Shown piece by piece: positions 34,273 to 47,160 of a stretch of DNA of 64,000 nucleotides. How positions within the stretch are numbered: the first letter of the stretch is position 1; the number at the start of each line of letters is the position of its first letter. This stretch comes from Budorcas taxicolor (taxonomy: Eukaryota; Chordata; Mammalia; Artiodactyla; Bovidae): assembly GCF_023091745.1 (NCBI RefSeq), contig NC_068926.1, positions 44,044,001-44,108,000 on the forward strand. Direction: 5' to 3'. The notes beneath the pieces were generated by a model. That model was not told where the DNA came from, ran no database searches, and was given only the letters and a program-made list of their open reading frames with translations. The translations under genes were made by a program, and so were the position numbers.

Positions 34273-35667
34273 CGAGAAGAACAGAGCTTCAAATTATACT
34301 TGCATTTACAGCTATTTTCCCCAAGGCAAGGTTAATTGTATAATTTGGTGCAGGCAAGTGTTAACCAAGTTTTGTTACCTAATATCACAGATTACAAAAT
34401 TCAAATATTTACAACTTGGGGAAAGGGATTCATTTTCTTTGCTCAATTATCTGCAGTCATTCCTCCCAGCTAGTTTGAGAACAATTTAAGAAGAATAATT
34501 GAGTACATGTTTAAAACGTGGATTTTAGGGTCAGCTCTGAACCTAATATACCTACTTTGAGAGGTGACCGAGCCTTAGCTTCTATGTCAATAAAGTTGAA
34601 ATGTTGGGTTTCTATCGTATGCATGTGATTTAGCTATGCAACTGGTCCAGCAGTGCTCAATAACTGCTCAGTTATTTTTATTGACTGTGGTAAATAATTT
34701 GTTAATGTTAGGACTTTAGCTGCAAAGAATACAAACTGATGTACATATACACATAGATATACCCAACTAAGAGATTTATAAACACACAAAACACTAAACA
34801 GTCATACCTCACAAGTGAATAGACTCTAACATAAATCATTAAGAATATAAGTGATATTTGGTTTGGCACATAGTTAAAACAACAAGAAACATCCCCATCC
34901 CATCCTCTATTCATAAAGAAGGGGTGTTAGAAGAATTTATGTCAACATAATCAACAATATGTGTCACCATCCATTAAGATCACCACAGAGCAGCGTGGCT
35001 ATTGGCAACAGAACCAACACAGAGAAGCCAGCTAGTGGCAAAGACGTGTCACTCCCCATTATTACTAAAGAGCACAAAATTGAATCTCTCTTCGATGATA
35101 AAGTCCTTTCCCAGTTTAAATTTAGCACCATGTTCCTTTCTATCGTGACATTTTGCACTCTGACAATTTTATATCAGATAGAATGATTTTGCATCATGAG
35201 CAGTAGGTCAGCTAAGAAAGCCAAGAGAAAAATTTTCAAAAAGATATGTATTCCCTTGGGTATTCTGTCCTTTCCTGAGAGCAAGATGAAGCTAAATAAA
35301 ACCCATGACATGTGAAAAGCAAAAATATGTTATCACCATTTCAAGTTCAGGAACTTAGGTTGTTTTTACAGGAAGGCAAACCAGCACATCAGGAGGGAAT
35401 TAGCTGTCATCTTTGGAGAAGTTGTTAGACACATAACTCGGAGTTTAGGGCAGTACCAAATACCCACTTAAAGACTGCTGCAGTAAAATACATTGGCAAA
35501 TCCTTTATGCTTCAAATAAAGTTTTATGGACTAAAAGTCAGTGATTAAAATAAGCTTTTATTTTGTCCCTCTGGTACTGCATTTCCACACTGTGTGCCAA
35601 CCCATTATGTCCACACTATCTGTAACACAATCTAAAGCAATTTACTAGCCAACATTATAAACTATAA
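34273..35667. other. Unclassified intergenic sequence, possible MIR near 34515-34610
   Basis: About 1.4 kb. 'ttttagggtcagctctgaac' and 'cgagccttagcttctatgtc' hint at a MIR. The rest is unclassified. Frames 34959-35186 (+) and 35158-34964 (-) overlap each other and neither looks real. Confidence 0.4.
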
Positions 35668-35868
35668 GGCTTTCCAGTGGTAAAGAATTTGTCTGCCAAT
35701 GCAGGAGACGCAGGAGATGCAGATTCAGTCCCTGGGTTAGGAAGATCCTCTGGAGGAAGAAATGGCAACCCATTCCAGTATTCTTGCCTGAGAAATCCCT
35801 TGAACAGAGGGCGCTTGCAGGCTGTACTCAGTGGGGTGGGAAAGAGTCGGACACGACATTTTAGCAGA
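35668..35868 (+). mobile_element. Bov-tA SINE
   Basis: Plus-strand copy with an abbreviated head ('ggctttccagtggtaaagaa'), a small internal duplication ('caggagacgcaggagatgc') and the end 'gagtcggacacgacatttta'. Confidence 0.93.
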
Positions 35869-36554
35869 GACTCCACTCACCATTACTTGCCTCTTCTGCT
35901 GCCTTGTTTATTCATCTAAAAAGCCCTGGAAACCTCACTCTGGATTGAAATTACCTTGGGTGTTTGGTAGTATGTCTCCAGCTATCCTGCTGCCTGGAGA
36001 AAATCACACAAGAGTAGGTGCCCTTACAAAGCCATGGTGTCCAGTCCCATCGGAGTCCTCAGGGCAACCCAGCAAATTCCATTATGCCCTGGCCAGCGTG
36101 CTTTCTCTCAAATTATGACCAGAATGTCCAGACCTACCACCCCATCACTTCTCTCTCACAGTTTCATTTTCTGTATCATTTAATTTTCATTTTATTCATT
36201 TCATCACAGAGATACCTTCACAGGAGGCCTCTCTTGAAAGTCTTGCTACACACTGTGCATAAACTTCAAATCTTACTTTCCCTCCCCTCAGTAGATGGAG
36301 AAGGAACACCCGCCCAAGTCAAAGCTACATACTTTCTTCTCCCTGGCCTTAGAGACTTCAGTTATGTGTCATCTCTCCTTCCAGATCTGCAGAACTGTTC
36401 TTATCTTTCACAATGTAAATATGATAAAGGCTTCTCCATTCAAAGTGAAAAAGCACTAATCTCTGTCTTGACTTGACCTCCCTCTATAGTTATCATCCAG
36501 TCATCAGCTATTCCGGGGGGGCTGTCTGTCCTATGCTGTCCTTCATCCAGCCGT
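35869..36554. other. Unclassified sequence upstream of the L2 fragment
   Basis: No gene. The 152-codon open frame at 36018-36476 has no recognisable domain and biased Ser/His/Leu composition; it is probably chance, or old L2 5' sequence. Confidence 0.45.
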
Positions 36555-36850
36555 GGCTTAATCTACTGGGATCAGACTTCTGTCACCAGCATTTCTTGCC
36601 AACTGCTCTTTGTAAAGTCAACAATGACCTTCTTGATGCATTATCTAATGAATTATTTTTTGTCCTTACCCAAATTGCTTTTGGAATTTTGGAACTTGAA
36701 ATGCTCTTTTGCGTTAGCTTTGGTGATTCATCCCCTGCTGTTTTGTTTTTTATCCCATCCCTCTGGCCACTCCTTTTACTCCCTGAGGGCATCTGTTTTC
36801 TTTCTGTCCATCTTTAAATCAAAATTTCCCATCACCAGCTTGAGGGCTTG
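36555..36850 (+). mobile_element. L2 (CR1-clade) LINE RT-region fragment
   Basis: 'gtaaagtcaacaatgacctt', 'cttgatgcattatctaatga', 'gtgattcatcccctgctgtt' and 'ctctggccactccttttact' match the L2 RT region (around the 'VTNDLL…' and 'LSYL' blocks) in order. Frameshifted and decayed. Confidence 0.6.
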
Positions 36851-37101
36851 TGCCATTCCCTCACCTTTTCTTTGCTTCACACAAACGTGACCATGCAGAG
36901 TTATCAACAGCCCAGTCCCCTTGGCTAAACTCCAAACTGACTTACCTTTTAGACATGTCTTCCTCAGTTATTCAGTGGTTTACACCAAATCAAAGTCAAT
37001 GTGCTTAATATTTATTTACCGTCCCTTAGTCATGTTCCTTTTCTAAATTTCCTACATGGTATCTAATCACTTATGTGAGCCATACTTGTGAGTCATATAG
37101 A
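36851..37101. other. Unclassified short sequence
   Basis: Nothing recognised. Confidence 0.4.
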
Positions 37102-37365
37102 TTTCTTTCTTTCTTTCTTTCTTTCTTTTATTTACTTTTGACTACTCTGAGTCTTCATTGCTTCACTCGGGTTTTCTCTACCCATGGTGAACAGGGTCTA
37201 CTCTTCGTTGCGGTGCACAGGCCTCTCATTGCAGTAGCTTCTCTTGTTTCAGAGCATGAACTTAGTTGTCCTGAGGCATGTGAGATCTTCCCCGACCAGG
37301 GATCAAACCCATGTCCCCTGCATCAGCAGACAGGTTTTTAACCACTGGACCACCAGGGAAACCTT
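37102..37365 (-). mobile_element. CHR-type SINE, antisense, with (TTTC)n tail
   Basis: (TTTC)7 at 37102-37129 marks the A-rich tail read in antisense. Then 'ctcgggttttctctacccat', 'gaggcatgtgagatcttccc', 'cgaccagggatcaaacccat' and 'aaccactggaccaccaggg' as the antisense head. Confidence 0.85.
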
Positions 37366-39024
37366 CATTCTAGCTGTCTTTGTGTAATTCATCTACCATA
37401 TCAAATCCATCACAAGCTCTTACAAATTTACCTGCTAAAGATCTTGAGTTTGTGAGTTTTCCATTTATCTTAATTGCCATTGACTTTTGTGTGGCATTTA
37501 TATATCATCATATCTGCCAGATTTAAAAAGAAGTGAAGGAAGGAAGGGACAGGTGGAAGAGGCAGCAGCTGGGGTGGGAAACTTTTTGTCCATCAGATAA
37601 ACGCTATGCCTTTTTGAGTTCAGGTTCTCAAGTCTATTATAGTAGTCTCCTAAATGATTCCCTCCCCTTGCTGCCAAAGTTATAGTTCCAAAATTGAAAT
37701 ATTCCAGTGTACCCAGTTTAGTTAGGGCTGTCCAAACTTCTGTAATATCTAGAACTTGTTGTAGTGACCAAGCACTGGTAACATAATAGTTTAGATCAAG
37801 TGCTAATGATAGCAATTAGGCTGACAGAAGTCTTCACACCTTCAGCACATATTGGACACATCCAGAGAACAGACATCCATCTCTGCTCTTTCCATTCACT
37901 AGAACTCAGTCACATGGCCTCACTCTGCTCTGAGAGAGGGAATGACCCCAGAAGAAAGAGATTTTTGGATGAGAATTATCAGCTTTTGTCTTACTTCCCC
38001 ACAAATAGAAAATAAATTCAAATTCCTTCTCCTAGCACACTAGATCTGTCTACTTTCCACATCACCTAGCATCTGCTCCTCCTCATTGATCAACCGATGA
38101 TATGACCATAACCAACTTGTTTTCCCCAGACTCACCAGGCTCCATGATGCCTTCATGATAGCTATGATATTTCCCTCTGCCTCAGTCACAGCTTTTTCCC
38201 TCCTTCTTCTTTCCTTTAGGAAGGAAACCCTCAACCTCACAACCCAGATCAGACCACTTTTCATGACAGCTAATTGGATGTGAATGTCTTTCCCCCACGT
38301 TGCCAAGGCTCTTTACAGAGCACTGAACCAAAAGATAAGTAGATTCAAGTTTACTTGCCTACTTTTCCCACTGACTGTATACCTTGATGGAGTCCACTCA
38401 CAGCAGTGATTATATAAGCAATGTTTCCTTTAATACATTCAAAATTATCTCTATGCTTATTCTAAAACTAATTAAATTAAACTCATTTTTAGACTAAAAG
38501 AATTCAACATTGAATACAAATTTCCTATCACTGAGCATTTTAGAGATTTGTATTTTTTAATTAGATGTTTCAGATATTATCCTCTGGTAGTCTCAGTTAG
38601 AATGCATTTCTTGAATTCTACTCATTACAAGTTCTGTAATATTAACAACTCAGAGATGATGTGCTATTGACTGATTAAGTGTATCATAGGGAGCAGAAAC
38701 ATACACTTATAAACACAATAACACATGAGAGAACATATACACTTGTGACTGTATTTTATATTTATGTCTTCATAAATGAAAAGCTATTTTGGGCATCGGC
38801 AATATGTCTTGCAAAGAAAACTTTGGCTAGAATTTAAATAAAATCTATTTTTAAAATAGTTGTTTTCCTTTGTTCTATGTGCCTAAGAAAACAAGGTGAA
38901 TTTTAAATACCTAAATATAAGTTCAATTATATTAACTTGAGATAATAGAATTTTACTTAAAAATCACTGAATTTATGAAAATAAAACTTTACTAAATCAA
39001 TATTTTGTTATATTCATAGTAAAC
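37366..39024. other. Unclassified intergenic sequence
   Basis: About 1.65 kb. The longest frame is 105 codons (37815-37498, minus), without motifs. No repeat recognised. Confidence 0.5.
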
Positions 39025-39165
39025 TATTAGATTCAGAAGACTTGAATTAAATTTCCTACCCTGCAGTTTACTAATTGTATGACACTGGGAAAATTAGTTA
39101 CTATAATACATAACATTCTCATCTACTAATTGGAGATTTACCTCATAGACTTAAGAGATCAACCC
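39025..39165 (+). mobile_element. MIR SINE
   Basis: 'gattcagaagacttgaatta', 'tttactaattgtatgacact', 'gggaaaattagttactataa' and 'ttggagatttacctcataga' give the MIR core order. Confidence 0.6.
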
Positions 39166-39397
39166 TATGGAGAAACTCTATTACAAAAGAAATAATAAAA
39201 ATTTTAAATATATATTTCATAGTTATCCTTTCAATGACATGATAGGATTTTTTGTCAGACTAGTGTTGAGCCCTGGACCAGGTCATGCTTGAACTTGAGA
39301 AGGTCATTTTCCCAATTTTAATGTGAATAAACTTTTCAGTGAAGTGAGATCTCCATGTGGGTCTTTGTACGTGAGTGTGTGTGTGCAAGCCCACACA

Positions 39398-39540
39398 TAT
39401 ACCATCGGCCCTCCATTTTCACAGTTCTTGGTTGGTTGAATCCATGTATATGGAACCGTGGATATCAGGGGTCATTTTACCTAAAGGTCTTGTATTCTGG
39501 TATCTGCAGGGGTCTTGGAACCAATCCTGAGGAAGTACTC
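39398..39540 (+). mobile_element. Tigger/pogo-like MITE remnant
   Basis: Left block 'catcggccctccattttcac' with 'ttggttgaatccatgtatat' and 'ggaaccgtggatatcagggg', right block 'ggtatctgcaggggtcttgg' with 'aaccaatcctgaggaag', match the two ends of a Tigger-derived nonautonomous element with the middle deleted. Confidence 0.65.
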
Positions 39541-40971
39541 AAGCACTAAGAAGTCAGTGGATGGTGACAGTGGGGTTCTTTCTGACAGGGAAGACTGACT
39601 GTTTTATACTGATAATGTTCATAATTACCAGCACAGTGATAATAAATGTCATCCTGACTTTTATTGGTTTTATTATTGTTTTTAATTCTCTAATGACATG
39701 TCCCTAAATAGGTTGCATCCAGTGTAAACAGATATCACTGCTCCACCATTGGTAACTCCACCTTATTTATGTGTATTTATTTACCAATAAGCAGTATTAT
39801 CCCAAAAACAAAGCAGTATTATTCAGTTTTCTCACAATGAAGCATCCCTGTAAAAGAGATTTACCCTGCTAGCGTCCATGGCAAGGCAGCCATCCAAACT
39901 CTGAAATACATACCTAGTTTGCTCTGATATTTATCAGAGAACATCTCCTGGTTAGGGCTCAGTTACAAAGTAAAAATTTTTTAAAGACAAACTGGCACAT
40001 TCCTGTTACCTCCCTCCACACAAGAGGCCCCAGTTCCTTCAGCAGCAGCAGCCTCGTCCATAGTAACTGTAGAAGCATCTACAGGAGGGACACTCGACTC
40101 TCTCATTCCTGTTAGAAACCATCTTTGCTGTCCTGATGGCAACACATGCTGGCCTACTTCCACCAGTTAGTTTTCTGCTCCGAAAGTGCATCCTCCCAAT
40201 GCATCATCCACAGCACTTCTTGATCACCTGCCAAGTCCATCTTCACGGAGAACCCCAGGTACCAAGGCTTGGCTCTTCTGTGCCTTTGTACAGATGCTTC
40301 TCCCTTCCTTCTGTGAGAAGGGAAGCCCCTTGATCCCTGTCCCCCCTCAGTAGGATCACTTTTCATCTGCTCTGCTCCCTGTGGACACATTGCACTAGAC
40401 ACTGGCTGCCTTCTCTGTTCCTAATAAATTAATTAACAACCTCAGAGACTTAAATGGTTTGGAAGGATTCTAAAATCCTCTCACTTGATGACTTCCACTA
40501 AGTAGAATATGTTTATCCATTTCACAGGACCTATATTTTTAGATCAATGACCTTTGGGTGTATGATTCATTCAGATTTCATTTTTTCCCAGCAGGCACAG
40601 TTTCACATAAGCCTATTTAAAAACAATAAAGCAAGCAATGTTTTAAATGGAATATAATCTATTCTACACCTGTTTATCCTTAGACTATTTTGATGGAAGT
40701 GGATGGTTTCTGTGACAAACTATACTTCTATAATATCATCCACAACTAAAATATTGACATATCTTCCCTTAATATATCACATTAATATTTTAATTTTTAA
40801 ACCAGTTCATTGAAAGTAATTTCCCGCAAAACAGCCATGCATACAAAGGATGATATTTTCAGTTAAAATGACAGAAATATTTTCTAGGTATAATTATTTA
40901 GGGCAAGAATTTTGTAGAATTTTCCCTGGTTTTCTTGTCCCTTATATAAATGAGAAATAGCACCCAGATAG
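39541..40971. other. Unclassified sequence; GC-richer patch at 40000-40420
   Basis: The patch at 40000-40420 is clearly less AT-rich than its neighbours and holds a GCAGCAGCAGC run near 40040, but no splice-bounded exon or CpG clustering is evident. The remainder is AT-rich and unclassified. Confidence 0.45.
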
Positions 40972-41174
40972 AAGTTGTGTCCGACTCTTTGTGACCACAT
41001 GGACTGTAGCCCCCCAGCCTCCCCTGTCCATGGAATTTTCCAGGCAAGAATACTGGAGTGGGCTGCCATGTCCTTCTCCAGGGGATCTTCCCAACCCAGG
41101 GATCAAGCGCATATCTCCTGCATCTCCTGCCCTGGCAGGTGGATTCTTTACCACTGCACCACATGGGAAGCCTC
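40972..41174 (-). mobile_element. Bov-tA SINE
   Basis: Minus-strand copy from 'gaagttgtgtccgactcttt' to 'caccacatgggaagcc', with a duplicated 'atctcctgc' in the tRNA-derived part. Confidence 0.94.
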
Positions 41175-42778
41175 TCATGTGTGTTGCTGGTGGGTAACTA
41201 TGAATAATCCCTGCTTAGGAGCTCATGAATCTAGGGAGTTGCTCATGTATTGTTTAAAAGTCAACTTGTGAGCAGCTTCTCTCAATCCAGACATTTCTGT
41301 GGAAATTGTATTCTGAAAATGTCTAGTTGGGGGATGTTGCAACAGTCTTTAGCTGTAATGAATCCTTTGCTTTATATCTGTATTTTTTGATGAAGAGTGC
41401 TTCATAAGCAACAGCGACTTTAAACTTTTTGGAGTCAGAGAGTTTCTTGAGCTGTTAATAAAAGCTATAAACCTTCTCAGTACAAAATACACATTACACA
41501 CACAAAATGCACATTTCAAAGAGTTCTGTATTCCCCAAAGCTCAGCAGATGGGAATCCCAGATCACAGACTCCCCAGGCCCCTAAGAACAGGGCTTCTGT
41601 GTTGCAATGCTGTATGAGGGCAGAGTGTTGAGGATTATTCCATAATCATCAGGGGAATGAGAAATTTTTTGCTTGGAATCTAAACTGAAAACTGAGCTTC
41701 CCTTGAATAAACATGTGTTCTCCAAGAAATGTTTTCTTCTTTTTTAAATATTGTTTCTCGTTTTCTCTTCTCCTTGGCCACCACCACTGCTATCACTATC
41801 CTCTTAATTTTAGGCAAGGACTGGAAGTTTAGTAGGGATCTTCGTGTTTATCTGTTTGTTGCCCTATGATGTCACTGCACCAAGATTTTAGCATATATGT
41901 GATTGATCATATATGGATCATATATGGAATTTAGCCTATAAGGATTAATCATCCAAGCAGAGTTATTATCACATCCAGAATCCCTTGAGAGAGTGTCCAA
42001 GCAGTTCATTTTACCTAAACAATTGCATAAAGGATGACTGACAAGACAAAGGAAGGGGTGGCAAGGGTGGGGGCTGGGAGGAAGAAACACACACCAGGTT
42101 CTGGAGGCTACCATGCAGCAGCAGCTCAGAGCAAGACTGCATCAGTGACCAGTATTCACACAACTCTCCCATTTAGTAATCGTCATACTCCAGTCCTTGG
42201 TAGGCCTACTCTGGGACCTGTTTCCTATGGTTAGAAAGGCTTTCAAACAGTAAATCAAAATATCAGAGACCATCCAACTCTCCTCAGAGGACTTCAGCTT
42301 TTCTCATGTCAAAGATCTTTAATGGGTAGGTTGTCTCACTCTTCTGAAGGCAATCACTTCAGGACTGAAATTATATCTTCTCAAATTGTGCCCTGACAAT
42401 GCCTCTTCCTGCAACTATGCTATGCATTTCTTTCTCGTAGCTATAATTTTTTTTAATGTATTTTTATTCCCTGCTTTTTGGTTTCTTCTAACCAACTTTA
42501 GGGCAAAGACAGTGGGGAGAACATTGAGAGGGCCAGACCTTGTAAAACTGAAATAAATGCATTGCATTCAGTCCTCTTTACTTTCCTTCAACCTGCTCTT
42601 CCCAGCTGACCCTAGACACATTCCAGGCAGAATTCACAATAACACACACACACACACTGACAAAGCCATCTGAGGAGCTAATTCCCTAGCCACTGAGGCT
42701 TCTGAATTTTACTGGTCTGTAAGTAAGCTCCTCGAAGGCAGAGGCCATACCTTTTTAAAAATACATATATAGGTAACA
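41175..42778. other. Unclassified intergenic sequence
   Basis: About 1.6 kb. A duplicated 'gatcatatatgg' lies at 41905-41927 and a CACACA run at 42641-42656. No gene. Confidence 0.5.
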
Positions 42779-42900
42779 GGGGAATTCCCTGGTGGTCCAG
42801 TGGTTAGGACTCAGTGCTTTCACCACCAGGATCTGGGTTCAATCCCTGGTTGTGGAACCAAGATCCCACCTGCTTAGCAGCTCAGCCAATAAATAAATAT
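42779..42900 (+). mobile_element. CHR-type SINE, short form
   Basis: 'gaattccctggtggtccagt', 'ggttaggactcagtgctttc', 'gggttcaatccctggttgtg' and 'gatcccacctgc', with an AAATAAAT tail. About 120 bp, lacking the 3' half of longer copies. Confidence 0.88.
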
Positions 42901-44100
42901 CAATGTCAGTGCTTAAAAGAGTAATTATCACACTGTAAGTGGACAATAAATGCTCAGACGAGTGAGTGACAAAGGATAAAAATTTTATAGTTCATTTTAA
43001 CATTGTAAATTTTGTTCATTTTAACATTTTTACCTCCAAGTTTATTGAAGTGTTGGAGAGTATTAAAGACCCAAAACAATGCTATCATAGGTTGAAAGAA
43101 CATAGCCTTAGAAGCAGCCTAATGGAGCAGCTCTTTTCATTTTCTGGCCCAAGGGCAGACATCTTAATTAATATTAAATATAGCCATATATAATTATTGG
43201 CAATTCTGCTGAGGTGTTCAGATAAATGAGCATGGAAAGAACATATGATCAGAGTAGGCTTTTCTATTTATCATCTTTGTCCTAAATAATTTAAAAATGT
43301 GTTCATTAAGATCCTCATGGCTTTAAATTTTTTATTTTTAAAAGACAGAAACATTAACAACTTGTACTCAAAGCCTTTCTATTCTATCTTTAGCTGTAGA
43401 GGAGACTGCCTTATAAAAAAATCTCATCCATCTTTTGGATAATTGATACCTTTCAATAGAGTCCAGACGTACTAACTTTATTAAACTCTACTTTGGGGAA
43501 AAAATGTTATTGCTTCTTTCTAATGTATGAGGAATCCATCGAACAGAGATAGCAGAGCTCTGAAGAAAATATTCTTTCAGAGAACAGAATGAGCTTGCCG
43601 ATCACTAAAAATAACCAAGGATATTTATCAGAAAAAAATTTTGGCCATATAAGTAATACAAATAATCTTAGAGAAAATGTGTTGGTTTTCATCCTAGGAT
43701 AATATTGAGTTTCTATGGGTATTTGTGTGTTGGCAAGGAAAGGCAGGAGGGGCACCAGTTATTTTTATATGGTTAAGCCCACAATAGCATCAAGTAATTT
43801 ATCAGATGCAGTGTAAGAAGATCATTTGACTACCTGAATGTTCCAAGATTTTTTTCCCAACTCTTCAAAATAACTGAGTTGTGAGACCATATGGTGACAC
43901 GCTGGCTATTTTCTAGTGTGCATACGACACACTCCACTACCACCTCACCCACACACACACCAGATACTGGTATTTTTGATTTTCAAAGCAAATCTGTCTC
44001 TGAATTAAACTACTGGATAGTCCAGACTAATAAAACTAAAAAGGTGGTTGTCTAAACTTCACATCGCATTGTGCTGCATACTGCCTTTCAGCGGTGTGTG
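42901..44100. other. Unclassified intergenic sequence
   Basis: About 1.2 kb AT-rich sequence, nothing recognised. 'gttcattttaacat' occurs twice near 42991 and 43015. Confidence 0.5.
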
Positions 44101-44246
44101 TGCACGGCTGCTGCTGCTGCTGCTGCTAAGCCACTTCAGTCGTGTCTGACTCCATGCAACCCCATGGACTGCAGCCACCCAGGTTCCTCCGTCCACGGGA
44201 TTTTCCAGGCAAGAGTACTGGAGTGGGTTGCCATTGCCTTCTCCTG
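44101..44246 (-). mobile_element. Bov-A/Bov-tA SINE fragment with (GCT)n tail
   Basis: (GCT)7 at 44107-44128, then 'taagccacttcagtcgtgtc', 'gcaaccccatggactgcagc' and 'gagtactggagtgggttgcc'. It stops at the end of the A-unit ('attgccttctcc') with no tRNA-derived part, so it is either Bov-A or a 5'-truncated Bov-tA. Confidence 0.92.
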
Positions 44247-45899
44247 TAACTGCATAGTGATACACCGATTCAACATACTGCTATGGGGGAAAAACACCAT
44301 TTAATGAGACATGAAGACAAAGCACAATCCCATCTAAGGGAACACACGCTGTGGACCACAGCACAGCTATGACCAGAGAAAGTAGGGGGACAGGGGAGAG
44401 GAGATGGATGGGTAAACTACAGCCTCGGGGGCGGGGGGGGGGGGGGGGGGGGGGTGGTCTGGATTGACAATGACTAAGCAGACAACAGGATGAGACAGGA
44501 AATCAAAACCAATGATAAAAGCAGACACACCATCAGAGAACTCCAACAGCAAGGAAAACATACAGAACTGTTCCTTAACAAAGACTTGGAAAGAAATCAA
44601 GCATGAAACCACAGAGAAATCGTCAAAGAATTTAAAATATCAACTAATTCGCCAATGATGCAAATTATAAAAACAGTGTGTCAAAACACCACAAAATGGC
44701 TGCTGCTAGGGCCTCATAAATACTGGGACATACACTTCTGAGTTGTTTTTCATTTGTGGCTTTATATATACTTTATTTCTGTTCACACTTTCTTGTTTAT
44801 TTACTTTATGATCAATTACATGCTTCTGTGAGAACTTGTTCCAAGTTATGGGCTTAATATATGGTCACAAGACAGCAAAAATAAACCCATTTAGGAAGAA
44901 ATCCAGTTGGTGTGATTATTATTTTAATTAAGTTAGTTTACTTTTCAGCACCTTAAATATCCTCAGTGATAAAGATTGCATGACTTCCAAACATTTAATA
45001 TGACTGTGACATAGCTTTCTGCATGTGACATAGCTTTTGTAGAGAAAATACGTTTTGGTCTCAACCATGTCATGGGGCAGAAATAAGGAAGGACACAGAA
45101 AAGTTAAGAGTCAAGCCACAAGTTCCTTGAGTTAAGCACTGATGTGGACTCATGGGGACTCCCAAAGCTTGTGCAGACCTGTAGGCGCATAGATGTGCAT
45201 AAATACTCCCACAATCTAGGAGCGTCTTCTGTTTCTATATTTGATTAGCAAAGGTCATCCTGTACTTACTCATCACTTCAAGTTAACAATAGCTCTGGAA
45301 TGTATGCTGTACTACCAGTAATTGTGTCGTATTCTACCCACAAGAAATCATGTGAAGGGTGAAATCATCAAATTGAGATGAGATTAAGGTCAACCCCACC
45401 ATAATGTCGAAAAGCAAAAATACAATTTTTTAAAAGTCATTTTCCAGATATGAATTACAACAGAAAGAAACACAGTGTCAGGGAACCTGGGCTCTAGTTT
45501 GCAATGTGCCAAACTGTCATGTGTCTTTGTAGGAGTCACACAGCACTTTTGGGCTTCAGGTACTGTATTTACACAGCAAATGAGCGGAACTGAGTTCTCT
45601 AAGTCTCTTTCTATTTGTAGATGTAAGTCCAGCTCTAGCTTTTCTATCATCTCTTTTTTGGAAGTTGTAAGAGAAACAGGCCAGTCCTGTCAGATCCTTT
45701 ACTCATCTGAGGTTTAGTTCAAAAGCGGAGGATGAGGAAGGCCCTGTTCCAATGATGATTTTATGCTTCTGCAGAAAAAGATGCTTCAGCGAGGCATTAA
45801 AACATTCTTTAATAAAAATTACTTCCCTCATGTTCACAGTCATATTTGAAAGACTGCTAAAATTCTCTACGTGGATTAAAAAAAGTAAAAGGAGGCAGT
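44247..45899. other. Unclassified sequence containing a G22 run
   Basis: About 1.65 kb. It includes the poly-G tract at 44433-44454, a 14-bp direct repeat 'tgtgacatagcttt' at 45005 and 45024, and possible MIR traces near 45470-45590. No gene. Confidence 0.45.
44427..44454. repeat. Poly-G tract (G5-C-G22)
   Basis: Five G (44427-44431), one C, then 22 consecutive G. Exceptionally long for a mammalian G homopolymer. Confidence 0.92.
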
Positions 45900-46075
45900 A
45901 AAAACACAAGTAACCTGGAGAACAAATATACTAAACCAAGTTTTTTAAGATTTTAATCTCAGAAATCTTTTATACTCTTAAAAAATTTTGAGAACCCAAA
46001 AGACTTTTGTTTATGTAGGATATACACAGAGACAATGTTGGAAATTTAAAATGAGGCAATTTAAAAATATTTCTT

Positions 46076-46157
46076 CTGAGTGTCTCCATGAGCTATTCCC
46101 TAGGACTTACTGTAGAGGGGTATATGTTATGGAAAGATGAAACGATCAGAACCTGAA
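46076..46157 (+). repeat. 82-bp direct repeat, copy 1 (inside the BovB insertion)
   Basis: Identical over 82 bp to 48988-49069. It starts immediately after the left target-site duplication and ends where BovB sequence begins. Confidence 0.95.
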
Positions 46158-46693
46158 CCTCCATCGTGTCTGATTCTTTACAATCCCATGGACTGCAGCA
46201 TGCCATGCCTCCCTGTCCATTGCCAACTCCCAGAGTTTACTCAAACTCATGTCCATTGAGTCAGTGATGCCATCCAACCGTCTCATCCTCTGTTGTCCCC
46301 TTCTCCTCCTGCCTTCAATCTTTCCCATCATCAGGATCTTTTCAAATGAGTCAGTTCTTCGCATCAGGTGGCCAAAGTATTGGAGTTTCAACTTCAGCAT
46401 CAGTCCTTCCAATGCATATTCAGGACTGATTTCCTTTGAGATGGACTGGTTGGATCTCCTTGCAGTCCAAGGAACTCTCAGGGGTCTTCTTCAAAACCAC
46501 AGTTCAAAAGCATGAATTCTTCAGCACTCAGCTTTCTTTATAGTCCAACTCTCACATCCATACATGACTACTGGAAAAAACATAGCCTTGACTAGACAGA
46601 CCTTTGTTGACAAAGTAATGTCTCTGCCTTTTAATATGCTGTCTAGGTTGATCATAACTTTTCTTCCAAGGAGCAAGCATCTTTTAATTTCAT
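46158..46693 (-). mobile_element. BovB 3' fragment carrying a locally derived 82-bp end
   Basis: BovB from just inside its 3' tail ('atcgtgtctgattctttaca') to 'ttttaatttcatg', on the minus strand. The usual tandem 'ttcag' tail is missing and is replaced by the 82-bp segment 46076-46157. The whole insertion is bounded by 'aaaaatatttctt' at 46063-46075 and 47543-47555 (13-bp target-site duplication). It is itself interrupted by an L1 at 46703. The minus frame 46412-46146 shows RRRRGQQRMRRLDGITDSMD of the BovB C-terminus. Confidence 0.93.
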
Positions 46694-47160
46694 GCAGCCA
46701 GCTATCCAAAAGTCTATAAGCAATAAATGCTGGAGAGGGTATAGAGAAAAGGGAACCCTCTTACACTGTTGGTGGGAATGCAAACTAGTACAGCCACTAT
46801 GGAGAACAGTGTGGAGATTCCTTAAAAAACTGAAAATAGAACTGCCGTATGACCCAGCAATCGCACTGCTGGGCATACACACTGAGGAAACCAGAATTGA
46901 GAGACAGGTGTACCCCAATGTTCAGTGCAGCACTGTTTATAACAGCCAGGACATGGAAGCAACCTAGATGTCCATCAACAGATGAATGGATAAGAAAGCT
47001 CTGGTACATATACACAATGGAGTATTACTCAGCCATTAAAAAGAATACATTTGAGTCACTTCTAATGAGGTGGATGAAACTGGAGCCTATTATACAGAGT
47101 GAAGTAAGCCAGAAAGAAAAACACCAATACAGTATACTAATGCATATATATGGAATTTAG
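46692..47160 (+). pseudogene. L1 ORF2 C-terminal remnant
   Basis: Frame 46692-46967 reads NKCWRGYREKGTLLHCWWEC and LVQPLWRTVWRFLKKL, the cysteine-rich C-terminal domain of ORF2p. A frameshift moves the rest into frame 46849-47160 (STDEWIRKLWYIYTMEYYSA). No RT or endonuclease is present. Confidence 0.9.

Noticed and set aside
36018..36476. A 152-codon plus-strand frame
   Set aside because: No domain or coding signature, and it overlaps another frame; probably chance or old L2 sequence.
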